From an uncultured Bacteroidota bacterium (GTDB lineage Bacteria; Bacteroidota; Bacteroidia; Bacteroidales; F082), in the NCBI GenBank assembly GCA_900542475.1, contig UQNO01000001.1:62001-126000 (forward strand): a DNA stretch of 64,000 nucleotides. Direction: 5' to 3'. The translations under genes were made by a program, and so were the position numbers. The notes beneath the pieces were generated by a model, which was not told where the DNA came from, did not search any database, and worked only from the letters and a program-made list of their open reading frames with translations. The stretch's first letter is position 1; every line of letters starts with the position of its first letter. Below, in pieces: positions 16,720-25,680 of this stretch.

Positions 16720-18432
16720 TTATACTGTGAGTTTTTTTTGTGCGTGAGCCTCGACGACATTGATGACATAGTCGCATAACTTCTCGCACTCGCAGATGAT
16801 ATCCATGTATTGCACACCTGCCTGGTAGTTGTAGCGATGCTCGTTAATGTCGCTGACATTGGCTTCCCGAAGCTGTGTGCGGTAGTTGTTTATCTCATTC
16901 TCAATGTTTAATGACTCGTTGGGATCAACAAGACCTTTGTCGTCGTCAAGGACTTTTTGCATCTGCTCCAATGCTTTGTCGCTGAGTTCGAACATGTGGC
17001 TGATACGCACTTTCTGTTCATCGGTGAAATGTTCGTTCCTGGTGTGTTTCTGGTTGATTGTACGCGCCATGTTTAAGCAACTGTCGCCGATACTCTCAAG
17101 TTCTGCGATTTCACGAAGCATATAACGAATCCTGGTCTTACTGTCAGGACCAAGGTGTTCTTCCGTGACTTTATTAAGATAATTCGCTATCTCAATCTCC
17201 ATGTTGTCGGAAATATTCTCGTATTTCTCTATTCGTGCGTATAATTTGCTGAAATCTTCGTCTTTTTTTGTCTCAAAAAGCAAAGTCGGGATAAAGCCGA
17301 ACATTCTGTGGGTGCGTGTTGAGAACAAACTGATTTCTTTTTGCGCCTGCAATATCGAAAGCTCCGCCGTTGACAAAAGTCCTCTGGAAATAAACTTCAA
17401 TTTTGACTCCTCGTCTTCGTCTGAAACTTTTGGTTTTATCACGCGACATACAAAACGTTCTATGAACGGTATGAATCCGATGAGCAATAATGTGTTCGCC
17501 ACGTTGAACGCTGTATGGAATGTAGCCAAAACCACCGTGGTGATAGTTGCATTTTCCATCGCGACATCCTGTGGAAGCGTATTGATGTCAAAGCCGACGA
17601 TATGGCAAACGAGATTTACAATCGGTCGTAGGCAAATCAAGGCCCATGTCACACCTATCACATTGATGCTCAAATGGGCGAAAGCCGCGCGTCTCGCTTG
17701 AGTGTTTGCACCGAAAGCCACTATGTTTGCGGTGATTGTCGTCCCAATGTTCTCGCCAAGCACAACTAATATGCCTTGATATATGTTGAGAATTCCGGTC
17801 GAGCATAAAATCATGGTAAGTGCCATAATCGCAGCACTTGACTGCACACATAACGTCAACACTGTTCCTATGAGGAGAAAAAACACAGCGCCCCAGAATG
17901 ACGGATTGTTGAAATGCTGTATGAAGGCACTGATAGCAGCGTTGGCTTCGGGATCCTGAACAAAAGCAAATCCGGTTTCTTTAAGAGTTCCCAAACCTAA
18001 AAAGAGAAACGCCATGCCAAACAGCAGGTCGCCGATAATGCGACGTTTCTTCATGTAAATCAACAAAATACCAAACAAAAACGCAGGATAAACAAAGAGC
18101 CCCATGTTTAATGAGAAACCCAACGACATAATCCAGGCCGTAATCGTAGTCCCGATGTGAGCCCCCATGATTACGGAAATTGACTGCCCCAAGGTGATAA
18201 GCCCGTTGTTCACAAATGAAACGGTCATTAAAGTCGTTGCCGTCGATGATTGTACAACCGCCGTGACAAAAATACCTGCAAGCGTTCCGGTGAAACGGTT
18301 GGTTATCATGTTGCCTAACACATGGCGCAATTGCGGACTGGCCATTTTTTGCAAGGCGTCACTCGTCGTCTTCATTCCATACATTAACAGAGCGAGGCAG
18401 CCGCAAAGCTTTAAAAACACAAACACCGTCAT
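16720..18432 (-). CDS. Na/phosphate cotransporter family protein with PhoU domain
   Basis: 570 residues from ATG 18432; an in-frame ATG at 18501 is inside the upstream regulator gene and would add a hydrophilic lead. Two inverted Na/Pi-cotransporter repeats contain the signature QSSTATTLMTVSF and QSSAAIMALTMILCS, with about eight to ten membrane segments in residues 5-340. Residues 370-570 are a PhoU-like helical domain. NptA-type members import phosphate with sodium; many homologues remain uncharacterised. The gene follows an XRE regulator by 14 bases on the same strand, so they are probably one transcript. Confidence 0.9.
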   Translation of the reverse strand: MTVFVFLKLCGCLALLMYGMKTTSDALQKMASPQLRHVLGNMITNRFTGTLAGIFVTAVVQSSTATTLMTVSFVNNGLITLGQSISVIMGAHIGTTITAWIMSLGFSLNMGLFVYPAFLFGILLIYMKKRRIIGDLLFGMAFLFLGLGTLKETGFAFVQDPEANAAISAFIQHFNNPSFWGAVFFLLIGTVLTLCVQSSAAIMALTMILCSTGILNIYQGILVVLGENIGTTITANIVAFGANTQARRAAFAHLSINVIGVTWALICLRPIVNLVCHIVGFDINTLPQDVAMENATITTVVLATFHTAFNVANTLLLIGFIPFIERFVCRVIKPKVSDEDEESKLKFISRGLLSTAELSILQAQKEISLFSTRTHRMFGFIPTLLFETKKDEDFSKLYARIEKYENISDNMEIEIANYLNKVTEEHLGPDSKTRIRYMLREIAELESIGDSCLNMARTINQKHTRNEHFTDEQKVRISHMFELSDKALEQMQKVLDDDKGLVDPNESLNIENEINNYRTQLREANVSDINEHRYNYQAGVQYMDIICECEKLCDYVINVVEAHAQKKLTV

Positions 18433-18446
18433 AATATGTTTACAAA

Positions 18447-18812
18447 TTATTTCTTCTTTTTCCTGTGTCGCAGCCGCTCCTCTAAACTGCTGAAACTGCA
18501 ACTCTTGCCTGGAATATCGATGCAGTGCTCGTAATTGTCATAATTTAACTCGACAATTTTGAGTGCTTCATAAAAATACTCTTTGTTGATTTTCATCAAC
18601 TCGTAAATCTTGTCGGCGAGCCAGTATTCTTCTATGATTTTCTCGTTGAGTTCAAGGAGTCTTGCCATTTTTTTCGCTTCATATAGTTCGATTTTAACAA
18701 GACCGTTCTCTTTTCTGTTGTATTTCGATTCGGACATGATCAATGATTTCGCCATTGCTGCCTGTTTGATGCCCGAATACATCCTGGTCCTTTTTAAAGT
18801 TTCTTTAAGCAT
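18447..18812 (-). CDS. XRE-type helix-turn-helix regulator
   Basis: 121 residues. The N-terminal ~55 residues form a Cro/C1 HTH: TLKRTRMYSGIKQAAMAKSL is helices 1-2 and SESKYNRKENGLVKI the recognition helix region, followed by YEAKKMARLLELNEK. The rest is helical and charged, ending in RLRHRKKKK. It lies directly upstream of the Na/Pi transporter on the same strand, so autoregulation of that pair is plausible but not shown. No operator is evident. Residues 55-121 match no domain I recognise. Confidence 0.8.
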   Translation of the reverse strand: MLKETLKRTRMYSGIKQAAMAKSLIMSESKYNRKENGLVKIELYEAKKMARLLELNEKIIEEYWLADKIYELMKINKEYFYEALKIVELNYDNYEHCIDIPGKSCSFSSLEERLRHRKKKK

Positions 18813-18966
18813 GTTGTTTTTTATGAAAATCTTGAACTCTGTTTGTCATGTCAATTGATTTATCAGAATACGATGTCTTTCGTGCGTCTGTGCCGTGGTC
18901 TGTTGTCAGATGACTATTCTAACTTGAAAAATTCGGAACAACAGTCTTCCGTGTGTGAAAGATTGA

Positions 18967-20673
18967 TTATTTGTCTATTGTTGCCAAAAACTCTTCGTTG
19001 GAAATGGTCTTGGATATCTTGTCTTTCAAAAATTCCATTGCCTCGACAGGGGTCATGTCAGCGAAATGGTTGCGCAGTGCCCATACTCGCGCCAATGTCC
19101 TCTCATCAACCAAAAGGTCGTCACGACGTGTGCCTGATGCCACAATGTCGATGGCGGGGTAGATGCGCTTGTTCGACAGACGGCGGTCGAGTTGAAGTTC
19201 CATGTTGCCAGTACCTTTGAATTCCTCGAAGATGACTTCGTCCATCTTGGAACCGGTATCGATAAGAGCTGTCGCAAGGATTGTAAGAGAGCCGCCGCCT
19301 TCTATGTTGCGCGCGGCGCCGAAGAAACGTTTCGGCTTCTGTAGCGCATTGGCCTCAACACCACCCGAGAGCACCTTCCCCGATGCGGGAGAAACGGTGT
19401 TATAGGCTCGTGCCAAACGTGTGATGGAGTCAAGAAGAATTACCACGTCTTGACCGCATTCGGTAAGACGCTTTGCCTTCTCAAGCACGATGTTGGCAAT
19501 CTTAACATGTTTGTCCGCCGGCTCATCGAATGTTGACGAGATAACCTCTGCCTTAACGCTGCGGGCCATATCGGTGACCTCTTCAGGACGTTCGTCGATT
19601 AATAATATTATAAGGTAAACCTCCGGGTGGTTGGCGGCGATAGCATTTGCCACTTCTTTAAGCAACACCGTCTTTCCTGTCTTTGGCTGTGCCACGATAA
19701 GACCGCGCTGTCCTTTCCCGATAGGAGCGAAAAGGTCCATGATACGTGTCGAGACGGTACCCCCATGATGTCCCGTGATTTTGAATTTCTCGTCAGGAAA
19801 AAGAGGGGTGAGGAAGTCAAACGGAATGCGGTCTCTCACTTCGTCGGGATTGCGTCCGTTGATTTTATCGACTTTCACCAACGGGAAGTATTTCTCGCCG
19901 TTCTTGGGAGGACGAATCATTCCAAGTATGGTGTCGCCGGTCTTAAGTCCAAACAACTTTATTTGAGACTGTGAAACATAAATGTCGTCAGGGGAGTTGA
20001 GATAGTTATAGTCGGCTGAACGCAGGAATCCGTAGCCGTCAGGCATGATTTCAAGCACACCCTCGGCTTGCACCACGCCGTCAAACTCTGAAATCATCTC
20101 TTCATGTCTCTGTGGCGCTGGCTGTTGTTGCGGCTTGACCTCGTATGCTTCCTGCTTTTCCTCAAACATCGGCTCTGCCTGTTCCGTCAACTCAACTTCG
20201 GAAGCACCTGGCTCCTCTTCGTTGGCCTCGTTGAGTATCTCATTGGCAATATCTACAACAGCGGATTTTGTCTTCGGATACGATACATGATGTGTCTTGT
20301 CCATTTCTTCGCCGTTGTCCTCAAATGTCGTCTTTATAACATCGGCGCGCTTGCCTATTCTCGGACGCCGTCCGCGTTTCGGTGCTTCCGCCGCAGTGCT
20401 TTCTTCAATATTTGATGGGGGTGTGATAATTTCATTTTCGATGGGTTTCTCTGGTTCCGGTTCGGGATTTGAGGTGGCTGCCTTTTTCTTTCTGCCAGGT
20501 CTGCCCTTGGGCTTCTCGACAACTGTAGTAACTTCCTGCAACGCTGATTGTTTCTCAATGATGTTATACACAATGTTTTCTTTTGGTAAATTGATATTCT
20601 CCACGCCAAGTCTTAACGCAATCTCCTTCAACTCGGCCATGGATTTTTCGTTTAATTCAAAAATATCGTACAT
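18967..20673 (-). CDS. rho: Transcription termination factor Rho
   Basis: 568 residues, longer than the ~420 of Escherichia coli Rho. Order: Rho_N helical domain (MYDIFELNEKSMAELKEIAL), then ~150 residues of low-complexity charged sequence with AT-hook-like RGRRPRIGKRA and GRPGRKKKAA, then the RNA-binding cold-shock domain (VLEIMPDGYGFLRSADYNYL), then the RecA-type ATPase with Walker A AQPKTGKTVLLKEV, Walker B VVILLDSITRLARAYN and Q/R loops. It is an RNA-driven hexameric helicase that ends transcription. The disordered insert is typical of Bacteroidota Rho. It has its own promoter and lies alone. Confidence 0.97.
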   Translation of the reverse strand: MYDIFELNEKSMAELKEIALRLGVENINLPKENIVYNIIEKQSALQEVTTVVEKPKGRPGRKKKAATSNPEPEPEKPIENEIITPPSNIEESTAAEAPKRGRRPRIGKRADVIKTTFEDNGEEMDKTHHVSYPKTKSAVVDIANEILNEANEEEPGASEVELTEQAEPMFEEKQEAYEVKPQQQPAPQRHEEMISEFDGVVQAEGVLEIMPDGYGFLRSADYNYLNSPDDIYVSQSQIKLFGLKTGDTILGMIRPPKNGEKYFPLVKVDKINGRNPDEVRDRIPFDFLTPLFPDEKFKITGHHGGTVSTRIMDLFAPIGKGQRGLIVAQPKTGKTVLLKEVANAIAANHPEVYLIILLIDERPEEVTDMARSVKAEVISSTFDEPADKHVKIANIVLEKAKRLTECGQDVVILLDSITRLARAYNTVSPASGKVLSGGVEANALQKPKRFFGAARNIEGGGSLTILATALIDTGSKMDEVIFEEFKGTGNMELQLDRRLSNKRIYPAIDIVASGTRRDDLLVDERTLARVWALRNHFADMTPVEAMEFLKDKISKTISNEEFLATIDK

Positions 20674-20750
20674 AAAAAAAACTATTAATTTTATGAGTTT
20701 TTAAGAAATCTTTTCTGAAATGTTCATGGTCTTTCGTCCATTTGAGGCTG

Positions 20751-20779
20751 CAAAGATACAATTTTTTTTTATACAACAA
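20751..20779 (-). promoter_or_regulatory. Promoter of rho
   Basis: Reverse-strand TATCTTTG (CAAAGATA at 20751-20758) with TTG at 20777-20779, spacing 18; leaves a leader of about 70 bases before the rho start. Confidence 0.65.
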
Positions 20780-20789
20780 TTTTTTTTGT

Positions 20790-20797
20790 TAATTTTG
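20790..20797 (+). promoter_or_regulatory. -7 box upstream of the DUF4293 gene
   Basis: TAATTTTG ends 16 bases before ATG 20814; no clear TTG upstream because the region is a T-run. Confidence 0.5.
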
Positions 20798-20813
20798 CAA
20801 AAATTTTGAAAAA

Positions 20814-21299
20814 ATGATTCAGAGAAGACAGACAATCTTTATGCTTTTAACAGCAATTATCAGTGCCTTGCTGTTTTTTACACCATTGGTGTCTTTTGAT
20901 GCCGAAAGTAATATGAGATTCGCGGTTTTGGGGATGCAAAACCCTATTGACGCGTTGACTTTATCAAAATCATACACATGGCCTCTCATAGCCTTGACTG
21001 TTTTGATGACCGTTTTGCCGATTTACACCATATTAATATATAAGAAACGTAAGCTTCAAGTGAAGCTTTGTCATCTGAATATGCTTTTGAATATCGCCTT
21101 TATATGTATGATATTTTTGTATTATACTAATGATATTCAAAAGGTTATCGTTTCTGTCGATGGTTGTTTCGGTCAACTTGACGTGGCATATCTTTATGGA
21201 ATGCTGTTACCGTTGGTTAATCTCGTTCTCGAAATACTCGCCGTAAGAGGAATCAAGAAAGACATCGAATTGCTGAAGTCTGTTGACAGATTGAGGTGA
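20814..21299 (+). CDS. DUF4293 membrane protein
   Basis: 161 residues with four membrane segments and the characteristic start MIQRRQTIFMLLTAIISALL. DUF4293 proteins are limited to Bacteroidota and are of unknown function; the gene is commonly found next to rho in this phylum, as here (divergent). The C-terminal tail (RGIKKDIELLKSVDRLR) is the conserved cytoplasmic end. Its stop abuts the converging phosphodiesterase gene with no spacer. Confidence 0.9.
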   Translation: MIQRRQTIFMLLTAIISALLFFTPLVSFDAESNMRFAVLGMQNPIDALTLSKSYTWPLIALTVLMTVLPIYTILIYKKRKLQVKLCHLNMLLNIAFICMIFLYYTNDIQKVIVSVDGCFGQLDVAYLYGMLLPLVNLVLEILAVRGIKKDIELLKSVDRLR

Positions 21300-21791
21300 T
21301 TACCGTTTCTTTTCGTATAGTTCCATGTTTTTAATCTCGCTTCCATCAATTTGGAACCTGACCATCGTTATCACCTTGTGAAAGCCGCTGTTTCCGGCTG
21401 CTCCCGGGTTGATGTGCAAAAGATTGAGCTCCTTGTCGTTCATCACTTTCAAGATATGTGAATGTCCACTTATGAAAACATTGGGTTTCTCTTTGATTAT
21501 CAATTCTTTAACACCATATTCATAATGGCTCGGATAACCGCCGACATGTGTCATCATCACTTTTACATTTTCTATGGTGAAGATGTCAATCCAATTAAAC
21601 ATCATACGGATTTTGTAGTCGTCGATGTTGCCATATACCGCTCGTAATGGCTTAAAAGCCAACAACATGCCGGCGACATCGGTTCCACCGATGTCGCCGG
21701 CATGCCATATTTCATCACAATCTTTGAAAAACTCAAAGACCTTGGGATTAAGCCATCCGTGCGTGTCTGACAATAATCCTATCTTTTTCAT
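21300..21791 (-). CDS. YfcE/MJ0936-type metallophosphoesterase
   Basis: 163 residues. The calcineurin-like metal-binding motifs appear in order: LLSDTHGWLN, HAGDIGGTD, GNIDDYKI, THVGGYPSHYEYG and SGHSHILKV. Members hydrolyse phosphodiesters in vitro with Mn; the natural substrate is unknown. It is third in a reverse operon after the TonB-like and DUF3078 genes, with a three-base gap to the latter. Family length is normal. Confidence 0.92.
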   Translation of the reverse strand: MKKIGLLSDTHGWLNPKVFEFFKDCDEIWHAGDIGGTDVAGMLLAFKPLRAVYGNIDDYKIRMMFNWIDIFTIENVKVMMTHVGGYPSHYEYGVKELIIKEKPNVFISGHSHILKVMNDKELNLLHINPGAAGNSGFHKVITMVRFQIDGSEIKNMELYEKKR

Positions 21792-21794
21792 TTA

Positions 21795-22745
21795 TCACGG
21801 AATCTTGTAAGAAATACCGATACTCATCACTTCCTTGAACTGACGGAAAGTGGTGCCGGGATATGAGCTCAACGGAGCGATGTCCTCGTCATACACTAAA
21901 CGCGCTGAAATATTGCAGCTCAACCAATCGTTGACCTTCATGACAAGTTGGTTGTCCCAGTCAAAGTCAACAGGGCAGGTGTATTTCTCGCCGACAGCGT
22001 TAAGGTCTGATGATTTGTGCAGATAATCGTAGATAGCGATGAGTTTTGATTTGAAAGTCACGTTATCGAAAATCTCGTAATTGAACTCTGCGATGAGCTG
22101 GGCGCCGAATTCCCAGCGGAGACTCTCGCCGTTATTGATCTTGTTGCCTAATGTATCATATACCGCCTTCTTCACACCGTAAGCGCCGGCATCGGCAAGC
22201 TTCTGGTCGTTGACGACCGTCATGCGAGTTGTGATAGGAGACACATTGATTTTAAAATGCTCATTCGGAACCCACTGAACACCGAGACCGAGTGTTAGAT
22301 AGCCTGGATTCATGAAGCCGGAAATGCGGTTGGTACTGTCGGTGGCATAATTGTAACCGTCGGCGAACTGCGTCTGAAAAGTCATGGCTGCCGTGAGAAA
22401 CCACTGCTCGTTCTTGAGATCGTAACCATATAGAGAACTAAAAAAGATACGGTCGTCCGTCTTAATAGGCTTCTCGTCAACGTTGAAATAGCTGTAACCT
22501 AACCTAAAATCAATATTGTTGTCCCATTTGTGCTTCCCGTTTTTGTAGTTGAAGTCGTATTTCAATAAACTGAGCAAGTTGATATTGTCCTGTCCGCCCG
22601 GCGCCCAGTTGTCAAAATGGCTTTGAGCCATGTTTAAACCGATATTGCCGCCATGCGTCCAAGGTGATTCAACACCGCCGTCCTGTGCGAATGCCGCAAT
22701 CGCTGAAAGCAGCAACGCCATCAAAGGTAAAAATGATTTCTTCAT
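21795..22745 (-). CDS. DUF3078 exported protein (probable barrel)
   Basis: 316 residues with a signal peptide (LLSAIAAFAQ). The DUF3078 signature is clear: WTHGGNIGLNMAQSHFDNWA and GGQDNINLLSLLKYDFNYKN. Alternating aromatic/polar strands continue to the last residue of a C-terminal SIGISYKIP, as in outer-membrane barrels. Function unknown; restricted largely to Bacteroidota. It lies between a TonB-like gene (14 bases upstream) and a phosphodiesterase. Confidence 0.88.
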   Translation of the reverse strand: MKKSFLPLMALLLSAIAAFAQDGGVESPWTHGGNIGLNMAQSHFDNWAPGGQDNINLLSLLKYDFNYKNGKHKWDNNIDFRLGYSYFNVDEKPIKTDDRIFFSSLYGYDLKNEQWFLTAAMTFQTQFADGYNYATDSTNRISGFMNPGYLTLGLGVQWVPNEHFKINVSPITTRMTVVNDQKLADAGAYGVKKAVYDTLGNKINNGESLRWEFGAQLIAEFNYEIFDNVTFKSKLIAIYDYLHKSSDLNAVGEKYTCPVDFDWDNQLVMKVNDWLSCNISARLVYDEDIAPLSSYPGTTFRQFKEVMSIGISYKIP

Positions 22746-22759
22746 AATATGAGATTTAG

Positions 22760-23554
22760 TTAATAATTATTTCCTTCACGATAATTTCTTTCTCCAATGC
22801 GGAATGTGATGTCCTGCGTCGTTTTGGTTCTTACCAAACTGTCATTCTTGACACCCGGAATCCATAATAAATCTTGCAGCAGTCGTATGGCTTCGTTGTC
22901 ACAGCCGCCGCCAACGCTGTTCTCAACAATGATATTAGACACTCTTCCATCTGTTTCAACAATGAAACTCAACGTCACAGTACCTTGAATCTCAAACTGT
23001 TTCGCCTGATCCGGAAAACGGAGGTTCGTGCGAAGATATGCAGCCATCGTCACATCCGGATTGGCGAAATAAGGTTTCGGAGCCTGATGCAGATCCTTCA
23101 AATTGTAAACTTCATTGCTTTTCTGTGCCGGATATTTCTGTTCGGGCAGCATCATACGCGGATTTTTATTTTCCGCTTTTTTATAGCTTTTGGCCGAAAA
23201 CTCAACAGTGTAATAATCGCTGCAGGCCACAGGTTTTCCAATGTTAACAGCCGGATTCCATTCAATCATCTTTACTATTCTTACGGCTTCGGCTGCGCAT
23301 TCTTCGTCAAAAGCGTTCTCAACCCTGTAATTAGTCGCGTTGCCTTCCGCATCCACATCGAAATAAACAGTTATCTTGCCACTTTTCTTCTGGTCAAGGG
23401 CATTTTGCGGATATATCAAATGATTCTGAATTATTTTTTTTGTGAGAGTGAAACCTGATTTGGGCTCCGGCGATTTTGTCTGAGCATTGATATTTACTCC
23501 TAATATTGTGAAAATCAATGCTGTAAACAACGTCTTTTTGTTAAAACTTTTCAT
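22760..23554 (-). CDS. Exported protein with two TonB C-terminal domains
   Basis: 264 residues. A cleavable-looking signal peptide (LFTALIFTILGVNINAQ) is followed by two TonB_C domains: first near 45-110 (YPQNALDQKKSGKITVYFDV, RVENAFDEECAAEAVRIVK) and second near 170-250 (RFPDQAKQFEIQGTVTLSFI, NSVGGGCDNEAIRLLQD). It lacks the Pro-rich spacer of classic TonB. If the signal is cut, the protein is soluble in the periplasm, so it is not an obvious energy transducer. The promoter lies 34 bases upstream. First gene of the operon with DUF3078 and the phosphodiesterase. Confidence 0.85.
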   Translation of the reverse strand: MKSFNKKTLFTALIFTILGVNINAQTKSPEPKSGFTLTKKIIQNHLIYPQNALDQKKSGKITVYFDVDAEGNATNYRVENAFDEECAAEAVRIVKMIEWNPAVNIGKPVACSDYYTVEFSAKSYKKAENKNPRMMLPEQKYPAQKSNEVYNLKDLHQAPKPYFANPDVTMAAYLRTNLRFPDQAKQFEIQGTVTLSFIVETDGRVSNIIVENSVGGGCDNEAIRLLQDLLWIPGVKNDSLVRTKTTQDITFRIGERNYREGNNY

Positions 23555-23587
23555 ATTTCAATATGTGGCGTTTAAAATTAAGGACTG

Positions 23588-23595
23588 CAAATTTA
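23588..23595 (-). promoter_or_regulatory. -7 box of the TonB-like operon
   Basis: Reverse-strand TAAATTTG (CAAATTTA at 23588-23595), 34 bases upstream of the start at 23554. Confidence 0.5.
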
Positions 23596-23625
23596 CATTT
23601 TTTTTAATGATATACAAAATTTTTA

Positions 23626-23633
23626 TATTTTTG
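23626..23633 (+). promoter_or_regulatory. -7 box of rlmB
   Basis: TATTTTTG, 25 bases before ATG 23658; no clear upstream TTG. Confidence 0.5.
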
Positions 23634-23657
23634 TTTTGTAAACAAACACGGAAAATA

Positions 23658-24416
23658 ATGAATAATAATTTCAATAAAAAAGAAGACATAAACATGATTT
23701 TCGGCGTGCGTCCTGTCGGAGAAACAATCAAGGCGGGGAAGGAGTTGGAGAAGATTTTCGTGCAGTCGGGACTGCGCTCGCCGCAGATTTCCGAGATTGT
23801 GAGGTATGCCAAGGCGCACGAGGTGCCTGTCCAGTTTGTGCCAATTGAGAAACTGAATCGTCTTACACGTAAGAATCATCAAGGGATTGTGGCGTTCGTG
23901 TGCCCGATTTCATATCAGACCATAGAGAATGTCATTCCCATGGTTTATGATGAGGGCAGGATGCCGTTTGTTGTAATCCTCGACCGCGTCACTGATGTCC
24001 GCAACTTCGGCGCCATAGCGCGCACATGCTACGCCGCAGGTGTCGATGCCATCGTGATTCCATCAAGAGGAAGTGCGCTCATCAATGGCGATGCAATGAA
24101 GACATCGGCAGGCGCGTTGTCATTAATCAATGTGTGTCGAGTCGAAAACATCAAAGACACCATCGACTTTCTCAAAGCCAGCGGATTGAAAGTGATGGCA
24201 TTTTCCGAAAAAGGCAAGCAAACCATCTGGCAATCCGATTTCACCGGACCAATCGCCATCATGATGGGTTCCGAGGAGGACGGCATCAGCGATGCATATC
24301 TCAAACGTGTTGATTCTCACCTCGTCATCCCAATGCCTGGCGACATCGATTCGTTGAATGTAAGCGTGGCCACAGGAATCGTCGCATTTGAAGTCGTGCG
24401 ACAGCGAATAGGGTGA
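23658..24416 (+). CDS. rlmB: 23S rRNA (guanosine-2'-O-)-methyltransferase, TrmH/SpoU family
   Basis: 252 residues from ATG 23658, giving the usual family length; the open frame from 23487 crosses the promoter region, and ATG 23694 (MIFGVRPVGETI) is an alternative. SpoU substrate-binding domain comes first, then the SPOUT knot: VILDRVTDVRNFGAIARTC (motif 1), IMMGSEEDGISD (motif 2), and IPMPGDIDSLNVSVATGIVA (motif 3). It methylates a ribose in 23S rRNA, G2251 in Escherichia coli. Transcribed alone towards a shared terminator with rplS. Confidence 0.92.
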   Translation: MNNNFNKKEDINMIFGVRPVGETIKAGKELEKIFVQSGLRSPQISEIVRYAKAHEVPVQFVPIEKLNRLTRKNHQGIVAFVCPISYQTIENVIPMVYDEGRMPFVVILDRVTDVRNFGAIARTCYAAGVDAIVIPSRGSALINGDAMKTSAGALSLINVCRVENIKDTIDFLKASGLKVMAFSEKGKQTIWQSDFTGPIAIMMGSEEDGISDAYLKRVDSHLVIPMPGDIDSLNVSVATGIVAFEVVRQRIG

Positions 24417-24471
24417 TTTATGTATTCTTCGTCAATAACAATCCATTTGCACTTTTTAATTGTGAAACATA

Positions 24472-24509
24472 AAAAAATAACGTCCCGCTGCAGCAAGACG
24501 TTATTTTTT
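24472..24509. terminator. Bidirectional terminator between rlmB and rplS
   Basis: Perfect 13-bp stem AAAAAATAACGTC (24472-24484) with GACGTTATTTTTT (24497-24509) around a 12-base loop. A/T runs at both ends let it work for both converging genes. Confidence 0.9.
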
Positions 24510-24526
24510 GATTATCAAGCAATATC

Positions 24527-24889
24527 TTAATTTCCTTTCTTTTTGAGGACTTCCTTGATACGGGCTTTTTTGCCGCGGAGACCCCTGAGGTAGTAGATTC
24601 TCGCTCTGCGGACAGCACCTTCCTTGTTGAGTTCTATGCTCTCAATCAACGGGTCGGCAATAGGGAAAATCCTTTCAACACCGATGTTGTTAGAAATCTT
24701 TCTTACTGTGAAGGTTGCACTCTTGCCCTGACCTGCGCGCTGTAACACAACACCCTGGAATCTCTGCAAACGCTCCTTGTTTCCCTCAATGATTTTATAA
24801 GTTACGGTGATTGTGTCACCTGACTTGAACTGTGGAAAATCTTTTACTGTTACTTGATCTTCAACAAATTGGATTAACGCGTTTTTCAT
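24527..24889 (-). CDS. rplS: Ribosomal protein L19
   Basis: 120 residues, standard length. L19 sits at the 30S-50S interface. Recognised by FKSGDTITVTYKIIEGNKER, RFQGVVLQR, RKISNNIGVERIFPI and RRARIYYLRGLRGKKARIKE. It lies downstream of trmD on the same strand, the conserved trmD-rplS order, but the first two genes of the usual rpsP-rimM-trmD-rplS operon are absent, and it also has its own promoter just after trmD. Confidence 0.98.
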   Translation of the reverse strand: MKNALIQFVEDQVTVKDFPQFKSGDTITVTYKIIEGNKERLQRFQGVVLQRAGQGKSATFTVRKISNNIGVERIFPIADPLIESIELNKEGAVRRARIYYLRGLRGKKARIKEVLKKKGN

Positions 24890-24935
24890 TTCTGTCTTAT
24901 TTTTTGTCTTATTTTCTATCCTCTAAAAAAGCATG

Positions 24936-24965
24936 CAAAGATACAGAAATTTTGAATACCGACAA
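24936..24965 (-). promoter_or_regulatory. Promoter of rplS
   Basis: Reverse-strand TATCTTTG (CAAAGATA at 24936-24943) with TTG at 24963-24965, spacing 19; about 40 bases of leader before rplS. Confidence 0.7.
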
Positions 24966-24968
24966 CAT

Positions 24969-25664
24969 TTATTTTATTTTTTTTATTTTTTCATACATCT
25001 CTGGACGACGAATTTTCGTTCTATCCAATGCCTGCTGGTATTTCCACTCGTTTATTACTTGGTCGTTTCCCGACAAAAGCACCTCGGGAACAGACCAACC
25101 TTTATATTCCCGGGGTCTTGTATATACCGGTGGCGACACCAAGCCGTCTTGAAACGAGTCGGAAAGTGCTGAAGTCTCATCGCTCAAGGCACCTGGAATG
25201 AGGCGGACAAGACTGTCTGTCAACACCGCCGCGGCGAGTTCTCCTCCCGACAATACATAGTTGCCAATGGAAATCTCCTTTGTGACGAGATGCTCGCGTA
25301 TTCTTTCGTCAATGCCTTTGTAATGTCCGCAAAGCATAATCAGATTCTCGTTTAACGATAATTGGTTTACACATGGTTGTGTCAATAATTCTCCGTCAGG
25401 ACTCATGTATATGACCTCGTCGTAGTTTCTTTCAGATTTCAGGTGCGTTATGCAGTTGTCAACCGGTTCAATCATCATAACCATTCCCGCACCAGCCGAG
25501 AAAGGATAGTCGTCAACACGTTTGTGCTTGTCGTTGCTGTAATCACGGAGATTGTGCAGTCGAATGTCAACTAAACCTTTGTTGATGGCTCGTTTAACTA
25601 TGGACTCCGTGAACGGACCTCCGAACATTTCGGGAAAAATCGTAATAATGTCTATTCTCATCAC
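24969..25664 (-). CDS. trmD: tRNA (guanine-N1-)-methyltransferase
   Basis: 231 residues. SPOUT methyltransferase that makes m1G37 in tRNA and so prevents frameshifting. Motifs: start MMRIDIITIFPEMFGGPFTESIV, LCGHYKGIDERI, GNYVLSGGELAA (knot), and DSFQDGLVSPPVYTRP. It precedes rplS on the same strand. The probable promoter lies at 25798-25805, so a dispersed-repeat pair (25681-25787) would be in its leader. Confidence 0.97.
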   Translation of the reverse strand: MMRIDIITIFPEMFGGPFTESIVKRAINKGLVDIRLHNLRDYSNDKHKRVDDYPFSAGAGMVMMIEPVDNCITHLKSERNYDEVIYMSPDGELLTQPCVNQLSLNENLIMLCGHYKGIDERIREHLVTKEISIGNYVLSGGELAAAVLTDSLVRLIPGALSDETSALSDSFQDGLVSPPVYTRPREYKGWSVPEVLLSGNDQVINEWKYQQALDRTKIRRPEMYEKIKKIK

Positions 25665-25680
25665 TGCTCTCGTTTACAAA

